47,639 nt of DNA from Betaproteobacteria bacterium (GCA_009779265.1 WREP01000021.1:1-47639); one strand, 5' to 3'; positions 32,670 through 40,919 are shown, counted from the first letter of the stretch. Numbers and translations: made by a program. Notes: generated from the letters alone by a model not told the origin.

Positions 32670-32713
32670 CGACCTCGATCATTTTCGTGACGCCACGAAA
32701 ATGATCGAGGTCG
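32670..32713. repeat. Perfect 20-bp inverted repeat upstream of the AlbA-type gene
   Basis: The arm at 32670-32689 is the exact reverse complement of 32694-32713, separated by ACGC. The right arm ends ATGATCGAGGTCG. It lies 57 bases before the AlbA-type gene and 99 bases after ptuB on the minus strand. No T run follows on either side, so it is a poor terminator; it may be an operator, an RNA structure, or a by-product of the dinD-like coding remnant that it overlaps. Confidence 0.9.
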
Positions 32714-32739
32714 GCATAACCTGTTGATTGGCAGGACTC
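32671..32739 (-). pseudogene. Probable remnant of a dinD-like gene
   Basis: Read on the minus strand, this segment gives ESCQSTGYADLDHFRGVTKM followed by IEV. From memory this resembles the conserved core of DinD (DNA-damage-inducible protein D) homologues, where a similar DHFxxVTKMIEV segment precedes SGAxR and a conserved ArgTyrAlaCys motif. Here homology stops after IEV and the frame ends 14 codons later, so only about 23 codons remain. dinD genes are common passengers of Type I restriction loci, which fits. It is judged by eye only. Confidence 0.4.
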
Positions 32740-32812
32740 TATGCACACTGAATGGCGTTGTTCAACTCCATAGGGGCATGGTTGAGAGGCCGCAGACGGA
32801 TTGGTGCAGCAG

Positions 32813-33460
32813 CTACACATTCGGTTGCTGCCTCAATTGCTCGATATAGCGCGCTACGACATGGCCGAAATTCGGCAGATGTCCATTGATATCCGGGCGC
32901 TTGAAGCTCTCCTGCAAGCGAAGCAGGTCTTCATCCGTGGCGCTGTCCAGAATTTCGCTGCTGAGCGCCCCCTCTAAAATTTGTTCCCGGCGAGCGTTCA
33001 GGAATTCGCTATCCAGTCGAAGCAAATTACACATGTAAACGGCCTTGCCGCTGTTCGGAAGAATCTGTCCATCCAGCGTATAGCGAAATTGCAGCCCGCA
33101 ATCCGGTTCCAGCGGGGATATGGCCTGATCCTCGTCGAACTTGTCGCCCTTGGCATGACCACAATGCAACGGCGTGCCTGGGTTGGTCATACGAAGACAA
33201 GAAGCATGCAGGTTGCCGTAGTCCAATGCCAGGTTTGGATAGTGCTCCTGGGGGCGAAAATGCTCGATGTGGCTGTCCTCTTCCGACACACTGCGCCCGC
33301 AATAGCAACAAATCCAACCCTGCTCGGCAAGCAGGTTTCGCTGCAACTGCGCCTTCTGCGGATTTTGTAGATTGTCATAGGTCGGCTGCCAGTTGTCGTT
33401 GCCCAGAGCCAGCCATTGCTCAAGGCTCCCGGGCGGCTTATGTTTCTCTATATGCTTCAT
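32813..33460 (-). CDS. ptuB: HNH endonuclease, PtuB-like (Septu defence)
   Basis: This 215-aa protein matches the HNH family that is paired with an ATPase in Septu and in some retron systems. Zinc-type cysteines appear in CCYCGRSV (51-58), the nuclease core is HIEHFRPQEHYPNLALDYGN (64-83) and NLHASC follows, then CGHAKGDKF at 100-108. Its ATG overlaps the stop of the upstream ATPase gene (ATGA), so the two are co-translated. No reverse transcriptase gene lies nearby, which favours Septu over a retron. By analogy it cuts nucleic acid when the complex is triggered. Confidence 0.8.
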   Translation of the reverse strand: MKHIEKHKPPGSLEQWLALGNDNWQPTYDNLQNPQKAQLQRNLLAEQGWICCYCGRSVSEEDSHIEHFRPQEHYPNLALDYGNLHASCLRMTNPGTPLHCGHAKGDKFDEDQAISPLEPDCGLQFRYTLDGQILPNSGKAVYMCNLLRLDSEFLNARREQILEGALSSEILDSATDEDLLRLQESFKRPDINGHLPNFGHVVARYIEQLRQQPNV

Positions 33461-34764
33461 CGCCCGATCACCTCCTTGCGGCGAATGAGGGCATCGGCTC
33501 TGTCCAGCTCCGGTATTTGCGGCGCTTTTTTCCTCAACTCATCCAACAGATGTTTGGCTTCGGCCAGCCGGTTGCTTTCAGTCTCCACAAACAGTTGTTT
33601 GAGTTCTTTCTCCACATCCAGATTGCGGGCGGATGCCCCCATGATTTCTTTCAGCACCTGGCTGGAATCCAGCCCATAGCTGACCTGTGGGTGGGATGTG
33701 CCGCCCTCGCACAGCAAAATGATCTCTTCCGGTTGCAGTTCGCCCAGTATCTGCGGCGAATGGCTGGCAGCGATGAACTGGACAGCCGGGAAAGCAGCCT
33801 TCAATCCATTGACGATGCGGCGCTGCCAGCGTGGATGCAGGTGCACGTCCAGTTCGTCGATCAATACCACGCCGGGTGTCTGGCGAATGACCTCCTTGCC
33901 CAATTGTGGATTGAGCAGGCAGATACGTCGGGCAATATCCGCCACCAGGCAGATCAGGGCACGCTGACCGTCGCTGAGGTGATCGAATGAAATGGTTTTC
34001 TGCGCCTCACCCTCTGTCTGCCGCCAATCCACCAGAAGACTTTTCTGCTGCATGTCGTAGCGAAGGTCGCCAATATTTTCGATGGCGGCGGAGAGTGCCG
34101 TATTGACCAGCGCCAGTTCATCATCGTCGATCTCATAGAAGCGCTTGCCGGTTTCGGATGAACGCTGAAAACGCTCCAGGCACTTGCCGATCACCCAATG
34201 CTGCAAGGCAGAAACATTGACGGCCGCATCCCACCACTGCTGGTAGCCGTCGTAGCGGGATGATTTCTCCATTGCCGCCGCCATCACCTGACTTCGTTCC
34301 GCCAGCCATTGCCGGTTAGCGCGGTAGAAGGCGGTAATCGGCAAGATTATTTCTTTTTGCGCGGCTAGGCTGTTTTCTCTGCGATGGATGGCATCTCGAA
34401 GAGGTGAGTTCCCTCCTGGTGTCCTCGATGGTGCAATATCGCTGTCCTTTCTCACTTCAATCGTGAAATCACTAGCCAATGCACGCCCCTTTGCTTCGAC
34501 AACAACCGGGAACTGCGGCTCAAAGCGGTAGCGCTCTTCCACTTGCACAGTGTTGACATAGGCATAGGCTGGCTCGCCAAATATTGGAGCTGGAATGTTT
34601 GGCAATCCGAATATGGAACCGCTCAATGTCTCGGCGATACCTTTCAACAATGAGGTTTTGCCGCTGCCGTTGATGCCGGCTATCACATTGAAACAAGCAT
34701 TGAATTCCACGCGTAAATCCTGGTGGGCGCGGTAGTTTTGCAGGTGGATGGAGGTCAGCTTCAT
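33457..34764 (-). CDS. ptuA: AAA/ABC-type ATPase, PtuA-like (Septu defence)
   Basis: This 435-aa protein is an SMC/ABC-like ATPase with Walker A GINGSGKT (30-37), signature LSDGQ (263-267), Walker B LIDELDVHLHP (301-311) and H-loop SH (334-335). Paired with the HNH gene downstream it matches the PtuA-PtuB architecture, in which the ATPase assembles with and controls the nuclease. I start it at ATG 34764 behind GAGG; a longer frame opens at 34779 without a ribosome binding site. It follows hsdS after 46 bases, in the same direction. Confidence 0.82.
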   Translation of the reverse strand: MKLTSIHLQNYRAHQDLRVEFNACFNVIAGINGSGKTSLLKGIAETLSGSIFGLPNIPAPIFGEPAYAYVNTVQVEERYRFEPQFPVVVEAKGRALASDFTIEVRKDSDIAPSRTPGGNSPLRDAIHRRENSLAAQKEIILPITAFYRANRQWLAERSQVMAAAMEKSSRYDGYQQWWDAAVNVSALQHWVIGKCLERFQRSSETGKRFYEIDDDELALVNTALSAAIENIGDLRYDMQQKSLLVDWRQTEGEAQKTISFDHLSDGQRALICLVADIARRICLLNPQLGKEVIRQTPGVVLIDELDVHLHPRWQRRIVNGLKAAFPAVQFIAASHSPQILGELQPEEIILLCEGGTSHPQVSYGLDSSQVLKEIMGASARNLDVEKELKQLFVETESNRLAEAKHLLDELRKKAPQIPELDRADALIRRKEVIGR

Positions 34765-34810
34765 GGTTGTGGGCCTCATTCAAAGAGAGGTGAGCGCTCG
34801 AATTTTCATG

Positions 34811-36106
34811 TTACCCGACAATCGTTCCCTGCATTGCCGCAGTGTCGACCAGCCGCGTCCTGCCGGTCAGCAATTCCTGCATCATGGCCTGCTTGAGGGC
34901 GCGGGTTTTGTTGCGGCGGGTTTCGAGGGCGGTGATTTCGGCATCCATGTCGGAGAGGACGGCGGCGATGGCGGTTTGTTCTTCGATGCTGGGAAACTCG
35001 AATTCAAGCGACTCTATGCTTGAGGGTGCAAGATTGTTGATGCTTGACCCTGCAAGAAGATTGGCGATGTACTGGCGATACGCCCAAGTTTGAAACAGAT
35101 AGAAAGCGAAGCGATTATGTGTAAAATCATCTGTAATACGAAATGCGCCCATGAATGCGCCAAACGTGTAATCAAATCCATCGGTAACATCGAAGTAAGC
35201 GGCTTTGCCAACTAATGCCTTGCTACCATTTGCCATGCAAATGAGCACATCACCTTCTTGAAGAAATTGATGCTCGGCGACACGAATGGAATTAACGAAC
35301 TGGACGTCAGTGGTTACAACTGCTGCGTCTTGGACATTGTTCGAGCGGAGTAACCGTTTTGATTTTTCGGTGTCATGCGGAAACAAATCCGTATCACCGT
35401 GGTAGGAAACACCACGTAAGCACTTGCCAACATTGCCCAACTGCTTCACCTCCCACTCCCCACTGAACCCTGGCAGGCGGGTTTGGGCGGTGAGGAGTTG
35501 CTGCATGGTGGCCTGTTTGATGGCGCGTTTTTTGGCGATCAGGCGATCCAGCCCGCCCAGCAGCGCGTCCATGTCGCTGAGGGCGGTGGCGATGGCGGTT
35601 TGTTCGGGGAGTGGCGGAAATTGAATTTTTAGGCCAGACAATGTGCCTTGATTCAAGTTCACCATTGTCGTACCAACGGATGCATTCTCAATGGCGGTGA
35701 TGACGCGGCGACTGGACAAGATGCGCTGCAAGTAGTCTGCGTTTGCGTCTGCTGGACGAATAATCATCGACCCGGTACCGCACAACCAACCCGCTTGGCC
35801 TTCACGAATGACAGCGCAGCGACCCATGTCACCTCTACGCCCAATCACAATTTCGCCTGATTTCAACTTGAAGTCTGAAAGCGCGTTTGCCGTTTGCGCA
35901 GAAACTGTCATCGTTTCCGAAGGCACGATGGTTCCGTCGTCAATGTGCATTGGGTTGATAACAGGAATACCATTGCTGATGTAATCTGCTTGATGCAAAG
36001 CGCTACCGAATGGCCCGGTACGAAAAGTTGCGTACTTGCCGAGTGGAGCCACCTCCCAATCCTCCGGAATCACCCCCACTTCTGTCAGCTTGTACCCCGG
36101 CTTCAT
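34811..36106 (-). CDS. hsdS: Type I restriction enzyme specificity subunit HsdS
   Basis: HsdS, 431 aa, decides which split DNA site the complex recognises. It has two target recognition domains (about 15-155 and 215-370) and two related conserved helical spacers, LPEQTAIATALSDMDALLGG and IEEQTAIAAVLSDMDAEITA. The start ATG 36106 follows AGGAG and gives MKPGYKLTEVGVIPEDWEV. It overlaps the end of the DUF559 gene by ATGA. The second target domain (about 35000-35450) is visibly richer in A and T than its surroundings, in line with domain exchange between strains. Confidence 0.95.
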   Translation of the reverse strand: MKPGYKLTEVGVIPEDWEVAPLGKYATFRTGPFGSALHQADYISNGIPVINPMHIDDGTIVPSETMTVSAQTANALSDFKLKSGEIVIGRRGDMGRCAVIREGQAGWLCGTGSMIIRPADANADYLQRILSSRRVITAIENASVGTTMVNLNQGTLSGLKIQFPPLPEQTAIATALSDMDALLGGLDRLIAKKRAIKQATMQQLLTAQTRLPGFSGEWEVKQLGNVGKCLRGVSYHGDTDLFPHDTEKSKRLLRSNNVQDAAVVTTDVQFVNSIRVAEHQFLQEGDVLICMANGSKALVGKAAYFDVTDGFDYTFGAFMGAFRITDDFTHNRFAFYLFQTWAYRQYIANLLAGSSINNLAPSSIESLEFEFPSIEEQTAIAAVLSDMDAEITALETRRNKTRALKQAMMQELLTGRTRLVDTAAMQGTIVG

Positions 36107-36636
36107 TTCTGGGTCTCCTGCTTTGGAAAACACCCCTCCCCAGCCCTCCCCTGCTGCGCAAGGGAGGGAGAACTACAAAGTTCCTCTTCTGATGCGAGGG
36201 CGGGAGAAAGCCTTTCTTGTGAAGCCGGAGCGGAAGAAAGGCGGGGGTTTGCTCCCTCCCTTGCGCGCAGCGTAGGGGAGGGCCGGGGAGGGGTACTCTC
36301 CCTCTCTTCCATCGTGCGTAACACATCCGCCAGCACATCCGCCGTCGCCGCCAGCGCATCGTTGTTCCAGTAGCGCAGAACCCGGTAGCCATGCCGTTCC
36401 AGAACGAGGGTGCGGTGGGCGTCATAGTCGGACTGTTCCAGGTGCTGCCCGCCATCGAGTTCGATCACCAGTTTCAACTCGGGACAGACGAAATCGGCGA
36501 TGTAGCCGGCGATGGGCGCCTGCCTGCGGAAGCGGAAACCGCCCAGTTGCCGGGAGCGCAGGAATTGCCACAAGCGCCGCTCGGCGTCGGTGGCGGCATT
36601 GCGCAATTGCCGGGCTTTGAGGCGGGTTTCATCCAT
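36103..36636 (-). CDS. DUF559 domain (PD-(D/E)xK-type) protein with repeat-derived C-terminus
   Basis: The first 112 residues form a DUF559 domain, a Vsr-like PD-(D/E)xK fold: YIADFVCPELKLVIELDGGQ (45-64) gives the likely catalytic D48, E59 and Q64, then H65. Such proteins are common in Type I restriction operons; activity is unproven. From about residue 114 the sequence (STPPRPSPTLRAREGANPRL onward) is simply the translation of repeat copy R2, so an insertion has replaced or extended the original end by some 64 residues. Its new stop overlaps hsdS (ATGA). Confidence 0.8.
   Translation of the reverse strand: MDETRLKARQLRNAATDAERRLWQFLRSRQLGGFRFRRQAPIAGYIADFVCPELKLVIELDGGQHLEQSDYDAHRTLVLERHGYRVLRYWNNDALAATADVLADVLRTMEERESTPPRPSPTLRAREGANPRLSSAPASQERLSPALASEEELCSSPSLAQQGRAGEGCFPKQETQK
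36131..36294 (-). repeat. Palindromic CCCTCCCC/GGGGAGGG element, copy R2
   Basis: CACCCCTCCCCAGCCCTCCC on the left (36131-36150) and GGGGAGGGCCGGGGAGGGG on the right (36275-36293) are inverted repeats, with inner hairpins near TGCGCAAGGGAGGGAG and CTCCCTCCCTTGCGCGCAG. It lies between the DUF559 domain and hsdS and is translated as the C-terminal tail of the DUF559 protein. Confidence 0.8.
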
Positions 36637-36655
36637 GGGTCATGGCTCCGGTTTT

Positions 36656-36695
36656 ACCCCTCCCTGGCCCTCCCCTGCTACGCAAGGGAGGGAGA
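36656..36695 (-). repeat. Half copy of the palindromic element, R3
   Basis: CCCCTCCCTGGCCCTCCCCT followed by GCTACGCAAGGGAGGGAG matches the left half of R1, R2 and R4 in the same orientation; the right half is missing. It lies between hsdM and the DUF559 gene, 20 bases upstream of the DUF559 start. It shows no further function by sequence. Confidence 0.7.
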
Positions 36696-36747
36696 AAAAC
36701 CTCACAGTCGCGGTGCGCCGCGTCGCGAATTGACCTGTCATTCCGGC

Positions 36748-39225
36748 TCACTGCCATACCGCCCCCATCCGGCGCAGGTGCGCCTCCACCTTGGCCGACA
36801 GGGCGGCGACTTCATTCACCAGCGCGGGCAGCGGGGTTTCGTAGCGCAGGGCCAGTTCGCGCACGCGGCTGGCGAGGGTTTGCGATACCCGTTCCAGTTC
36901 GCCGGCAATGGCGGATTGCAGGGCGGCGAGCCATTTGTCGTCCACCACCAGCGTTTTGACTTCGGCTTCGCACAGGGTGGCGTAGCGGCTGTAAGCCTTG
37001 GCATCGAGTTCGGCATCCAGTGTTTTGACGCTTTTCTTCAATGCGGATTCTTGTGTATCGAGCTTGAGCCATTGTTCGAGCACGGCCAGTTCCTCGGCGC
37101 TGTCGGGGTCGTTGCCGATTTCCCGGACGCGGTCTTTTACCTGCGCGGCGTTGATTTTGTCGAAGCCGGAGAAAACGCCGTCCTCGCCGCTCTGCTCTTC
37201 TTCCAGTTCGGCGATCTGGCTGGCGAGGCTTTCCAGTTCGGCCTGTTTTTCATCCAGCGCGGCCTGCTCGGCGGCGAAGTAGCGGGCGACGATGAATGGC
37301 TTGGGCAGCAGGTCGCAGGTCCAACCTTTGTCGCGGGTCTTGCCCTTTTTATCGGTTTCCAGAACGCGCCGGGGCTGCGCCAGCCAGCCGTCGGCGACGA
37401 TGAGGTAAGCGTCGTCCTGCATGGATTCGGCCCAGTAGTCCATCAGGTGTTGATAAATGTCGTAGGGGTCGAGCAGAGGCGCGGCCTGAAAGGCGGCGAG
37501 CAGGGTTTCGGAAACCGTTCTGATCAGCGCCTTGGGATGGTCGCCCGGCTGAATGCCGGTGAGTAGCGGCGTGACGGCCTGCCGCCATTTATCGAACAGC
37601 GTTTCCACCTTGGCGCGAAAACGCTGGAATTCCGGGTGCGCGAGGATGACCGGGCGAATCTCGGCCACGGGCTGGCGCAGCCGCGCATAACCGGGGCGCT
37701 CGGGCGCGAACAGGGCATCGCGCAGGCCGGGCATTTCCTGCCAGTCGGCGGCAAAGGCGTCGATGTCGCGTTCGGGAATGCCGCCGTTGAGATGGGCGTC
37801 GATGTCTTGCAGGTCTTCCGGTTCGCTGCTGTCGATGTAGCGCGGCAGGTTGAGGTTGTAGTCGTTCTTTTCGCTGGCGATTTCGTCCAGCGGCACGCTG
37901 CGCGCATAGCGCTTCACATTCGCGCCCCGGCGGAAGGTGTCGACGATGAGGTGGATATCCTGCTCGCGCAGGCGGTTCTTGGGGCCGTCCTTGATGAAGC
38001 CCTTGCTGGCGTCGATCATGAAAACGCCTTTGCGGGCGGCGGCGTTTTCCTTGTCCAGCACCAGAATGCAGGCGGGGATGCCGGTGCCGTAAAAGAGGTT
38101 GGCCGGCAGACCGATGATGCCCTTGAGAATGCCGGAGCGCACCAGTTGCTTGCGGATATGGCTTTCAGCATTGCCGCGAAACAGTACGCCGTGCGGCAGG
38201 ATGATGGCGCCCTTGCCGGTGAGTGCGTTCATGCTGCGGATGACGTGCAGCAGATAGGCGTAGTCGCCTTGTTTGTCCGGCGGCGCGCCCCAGACGAAGC
38301 GCTGGTAAGGGTCGTTGGCCGGGTTCAGGCCGGTGGCCCATTTTTTGTCGGAAAACGGCGGATTGGCGACGACGTAGTCGTAGGTTCGCAGTTGCTCGCC
38401 ATTTTTGAATTTGGGATTGACCAGCGTGTCGCCGCTCATGATGGTGGCGGTGGGAAAGTCGTGCAGAATCATGTTCATGCGTGCCAGACCCGCCGTGGTC
38501 ACGTCTTTTTCCTGCCCTTCCAGCGTGATCTGCTTGCCCGCTTCGGCGGCCACCTTGAGCAGCAGCGAGCCGGAGCCGCAGGTCGGGTCATAGGCGGTGG
38601 TGGCGCCTCTGGCGTTGTCCGGCGAAATGCCGATGACTTGGGCAATGACGCGGCTGACCTCGGCGGGCGTGTAGAACTGCCCCTTGCTCTTGCCGGAATC
38701 CTGGGCGAAGTGCCGCATCAGGTATTCGTAGGCGTCGCCGAGCAGATCGTCGTTTTCGGCGCGATGATTGGCGAAATTGAGTTCGGGCTTCTCGAAAATG
38801 GCGATCAGGTTGCCCAGCCGCTCGACCATCGCCGCGCCTTCGCCAAGCTTGTTGGGATCGTTGAAGTCGGGAAAGTCGGTGCGCGCCAGCCGGCTGTTGT
38901 TGTCGATCAGGCGCTGGATGATCTGGGTGTTGATGCGGTCGCCGATATCCGGCCTGCCCTTGAGCGCCACCATGTTCCGAAACGAGGCGCCGGGCGGAAT
39001 GACCACGGGCGGAGCGAAGTCGTCGCTGTCGGCGTATTTGTCGCTGATGTACTTGATGAACAGCATGAACAGGACATAGTCCTTGTACTGGCTGGCATCC
39101 ATGCCGCCGCGCAGTTCGTCGCAGGAAGCCCAGATGGAACTGTAGAGGTCGGATTTCTTGAGCACGCCAGTGCGCTGCGTCATTGAAGGCGCGGCGGCGG
39201 GGTTTTTCTTTGCTTCAATATTCAT
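36748..39225 (-). CDS. hsdM: Type I restriction enzyme methyltransferase subunit HsdM
   Basis: HsdM, 825 aa from the start used, is the N6-adenine methyltransferase. The SAM motif DPTCGSG is at about 213-219 and the catalytic NPPF at 288-291. After the usual M domain of about 500 residues there is a long C-terminal part with coiled coils (AALDEKQAELESLASQIAEL), which makes it longer than EcoKI HsdM but like many environmental homologues. ATG 39225 is chosen; TTG 39276 and ATG 39183 are alternatives, and none has a clear ribosome binding site. It is the first gene of the island in transcription order. Confidence 0.93.
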   Translation of the reverse strand: MNIEAKKNPAAAPSMTQRTGVLKKSDLYSSIWASCDELRGGMDASQYKDYVLFMLFIKYISDKYADSDDFAPPVVIPPGASFRNMVALKGRPDIGDRINTQIIQRLIDNNSRLARTDFPDFNDPNKLGEGAAMVERLGNLIAIFEKPELNFANHRAENDDLLGDAYEYLMRHFAQDSGKSKGQFYTPAEVSRVIAQVIGISPDNARGATTAYDPTCGSGSLLLKVAAEAGKQITLEGQEKDVTTAGLARMNMILHDFPTATIMSGDTLVNPKFKNGEQLRTYDYVVANPPFSDKKWATGLNPANDPYQRFVWGAPPDKQGDYAYLLHVIRSMNALTGKGAIILPHGVLFRGNAESHIRKQLVRSGILKGIIGLPANLFYGTGIPACILVLDKENAAARKGVFMIDASKGFIKDGPKNRLREQDIHLIVDTFRRGANVKRYARSVPLDEIASEKNDYNLNLPRYIDSSEPEDLQDIDAHLNGGIPERDIDAFAADWQEMPGLRDALFAPERPGYARLRQPVAEIRPVILAHPEFQRFRAKVETLFDKWRQAVTPLLTGIQPGDHPKALIRTVSETLLAAFQAAPLLDPYDIYQHLMDYWAESMQDDAYLIVADGWLAQPRRVLETDKKGKTRDKGWTCDLLPKPFIVARYFAAEQAALDEKQAELESLASQIAELEEEQSGEDGVFSGFDKINAAQVKDRVREIGNDPDSAEELAVLEQWLKLDTQESALKKSVKTLDAELDAKAYSRYATLCEAEVKTLVVDDKWLAALQSAIAGELERVSQTLASRVRELALRYETPLPALVNEVAALSAKVEAHLRRMGAVWQ

Positions 39226-39260
39226 GAGTGTTGCCGGATAGCGCAGTAATCGGCCTGTGG

Positions 39261-39438
39261 CCGCAAATAGTGACAAAGAAACACCCCTCCCCGACCCTCC
39301 CCTTCGCCTGCGGCGAAAAGGAGGGAGAAAACCCGCAGTGCGTGCCGGCTACGACTCCCTCCCTTGCGGGCGAAGCCCGTAGGGGAGGGTTGGGGAGGGG
39401 GTTGTAAATCCCATTTAAAATCAGTTTGTTGCACAGTG
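39261..39438 (-). repeat. Palindromic CCCTCCCC/GGGGAGGG element, copy R4
   Basis: It has the same plan as R1: CCCCTCCCCGACCCTCCCCT on the left, GGGGAGGGTTGGGGAGGGG on the right, small hairpins inside (CGCCTGCGGCG and GCGGGCGAAGCCCG). Unlike R2 and R3 it shares both outer flanks with R1. It occupies most of the 280-base gap between mnmE and hsdM, so the hsdM promoter must lie inside or beside it; none was clear. Confidence 0.8.
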
Positions 39439-39505
39439 TTTCTTGAGGGGGTGGCCAAACGATTGGCGATGCGCGCCAAGCTTATCAGGAGCAGCCGCGG
39501 GGCTG

Positions 39506-40858
39506 TCACTTGCCAATACAGAAACTACTGAAAATCACGCCGAGCAGGTCGTCGGCGGTGAATTGGCCGGTGATTTCGCCCAAGGCGTGCTGCGCCAGGC
39601 GCAGTTCCTCGGCGAATAGCTCAAGCGCTAGGCGGTCGAGGACGGCGCGGGCGGCGGTGGCGTGCTCCTGGGCGGCGGCCAGCGCCCGCAGGTGGCGTTC
39701 GCGGGCGATGAAGACGTCTTCCGCCGGGTGCCAGCCGGCGATGCGCAGCAATTCGGCGCGCAGCAGGTCGATGCCCTGGTTGTGTTTGGCCGACAGGGAG
39801 ATGGCCACGGTGTCGCCGTGGGCGTCGTGTTCGGCGTGGCGTTCCGGCGCGCGGCCGGCGAGGTCGATTTTGTTGTAGACGGTGATGCGCCGCAAATGGG
39901 CTGGCAGGCGGGCGAGGATTTCCCGGTCGGCGTCGCCGATGCCGCTGCGGGCATCGACCAGCAGCAGCAGCACGTCGGCCTTGGCGATTTCCTGCCAGCT
40001 TCTTTCGATGCCGATGCGCTCGATTTCGTCCTCGGTTTCGCGCAGGCCGGCGGTGTCGATGATGTGCAGGGGGATGCCTTCAATCTGGATGGTCGAGCGC
40101 AGCGCATCGCGGGTGGTGCCGGGGATGGCGGTGACAATGGCCAGCTCGTCGCCGGTCAGGCGATTGAGCAGCGAGGATTTGCCGACATTGGGCTGGCCGG
40201 CGAGGACGACGGCGAGGCCGCTCTGCAACAGTTTGCCTTGGCCCGCGCGGTCGATGATCGCGGCCAGTTTCGCTTGCAGGCGTTCGAGGCGGCCGCAGGC
40301 GTCGGCGGCCTGGAGGAAGTCGATGTCCTCCTCGGGAAAATCGAGGGTCGCCTCGACCAGCATGCGCAGATTGATCAGTTCCTCGTTTAGTTCGCCGATG
40401 GCGCGCGAGAATTCGCCTTGCAGCGAGCGCACGGCGGAGCGGGCGGCGCTGGCGGTGGCGGCGTCGATCAGGTCGGCGACGGCCTCAGCCTGGGCGAGAT
40501 CCATCTTGCCATTGAGGAAGGCGCGGCGGCTGAATTCGCCCGGCTCGGCCAGCCGCGCCCCGAGATCGAGGCAGCGGGCGAGCAGCATGTGTAGCACCAC
40601 CGGGCCGCCGTGGCCGTGCAGTTCAAGCACGTCCTCGCCGGTGAAGGAGTGTGGATTGGGGAAATAGAGCAGCAGGCCGCTGTCGATGGCGCTGCCGTCA
40701 GCGGCGCGGAATTCGGCCAGGGCGGCGTGGCGCGGTTTGGGCGTCTGGCCGCACAGCGCCAAGGCAAAGGGCAGCAGATCGCTGCCCGAGACGCGAACGA
40801 CGCCGATACCGCCACGGCCCGGAGCCGTGGCGATGGCGGCGATGGTGTCGGTGTTCAC
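39506..40858 (-). CDS. mnmE: tRNA modification GTPase MnmE
   Basis: MnmE (TrmE), 450 aa, partners with MnmG to modify wobble uridines. It has an N-terminal folate-binding domain ([20 protein letters not shown] at 6-25), a helical domain, an inserted G domain with GQPNVGKSS (221-229), PGTTRD and [13 protein letters not shown], and the invariant C-terminal FCIGK with C447. Its place after yidC in the rpmH cluster is standard; normally mnmG follows soon after, but here the defence island and the atp operon lie between. Confidence 0.97.
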   Translation of the reverse strand: MNTDTIAAIATAPGRGGIGVVRVSGSDLLPFALALCGQTPKPRHAALAEFRAADGSAIDSGLLLYFPNPHSFTGEDVLELHGHGGPVVLHMLLARCLDLGARLAEPGEFSRRAFLNGKMDLAQAEAVADLIDAATASAARSAVRSLQGEFSRAIGELNEELINLRMLVEATLDFPEEDIDFLQAADACGRLERLQAKLAAIIDRAGQGKLLQSGLAVVLAGQPNVGKSSLLNRLTGDELAIVTAIPGTTRDALRSTIQIEGIPLHIIDTAGLRETEDEIERIGIERSWQEIAKADVLLLLVDARSGIGDADREILARLPAHLRRITVYNKIDLAGRAPERHAEHDAHGDTVAISLSAKHNQGIDLLRAELLRIAGWHPAEDVFIARERHLRALAAAQEHATAARAVLDRLALELFAEELRLAQHALGEITGQFTADDLLGVIFSSFCIGK

Positions 40859-40873
40859 GCCACAGAAACTGCA

Positions 40874-40919
40874 CTCCCCTCCCCCCTCGCGGGGGAGGGG
40901 CCGGGGGAGAGGGGGAGGC
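40874..40919. repeat. GC-rich palindromic repeat, copy S1 (mnmE-yidC gap)
   Basis: CTCCCCTCCCCCCTCGCGGG is followed by GGAGGGG, CC, GGGGG, AGA and GGGGG. The left part is a palindrome; the right part has four G tracts and could fold as a G-quadruplex on the plus strand. It lies in the yidC-mnmE gap and resembles S2-S4. It may act as a transcription attenuator in either direction. Confidence 0.7.

Noticed and set aside
32629..32820. A complete 63-codon gene between ptuB and the AlbA-type gene
   Set aside because: The start lies inside the end of ptuB and only about 23 codons resemble anything (DinD-like); better explained as a gene remnant.
32813..34764. The ATPase-HNH pair as part of a retron
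   Set aside because: Such pairs also accompany retrons, but no reverse transcriptase gene or msr-msd-like sequence lies nearby, so a Septu-like system is the better call.
37636..39186. A 516-codon plus-strand frame opposite hsdM
   Set aside because: Shadow of the hsdM gene; the sense frame carries all methyltransferase motifs.
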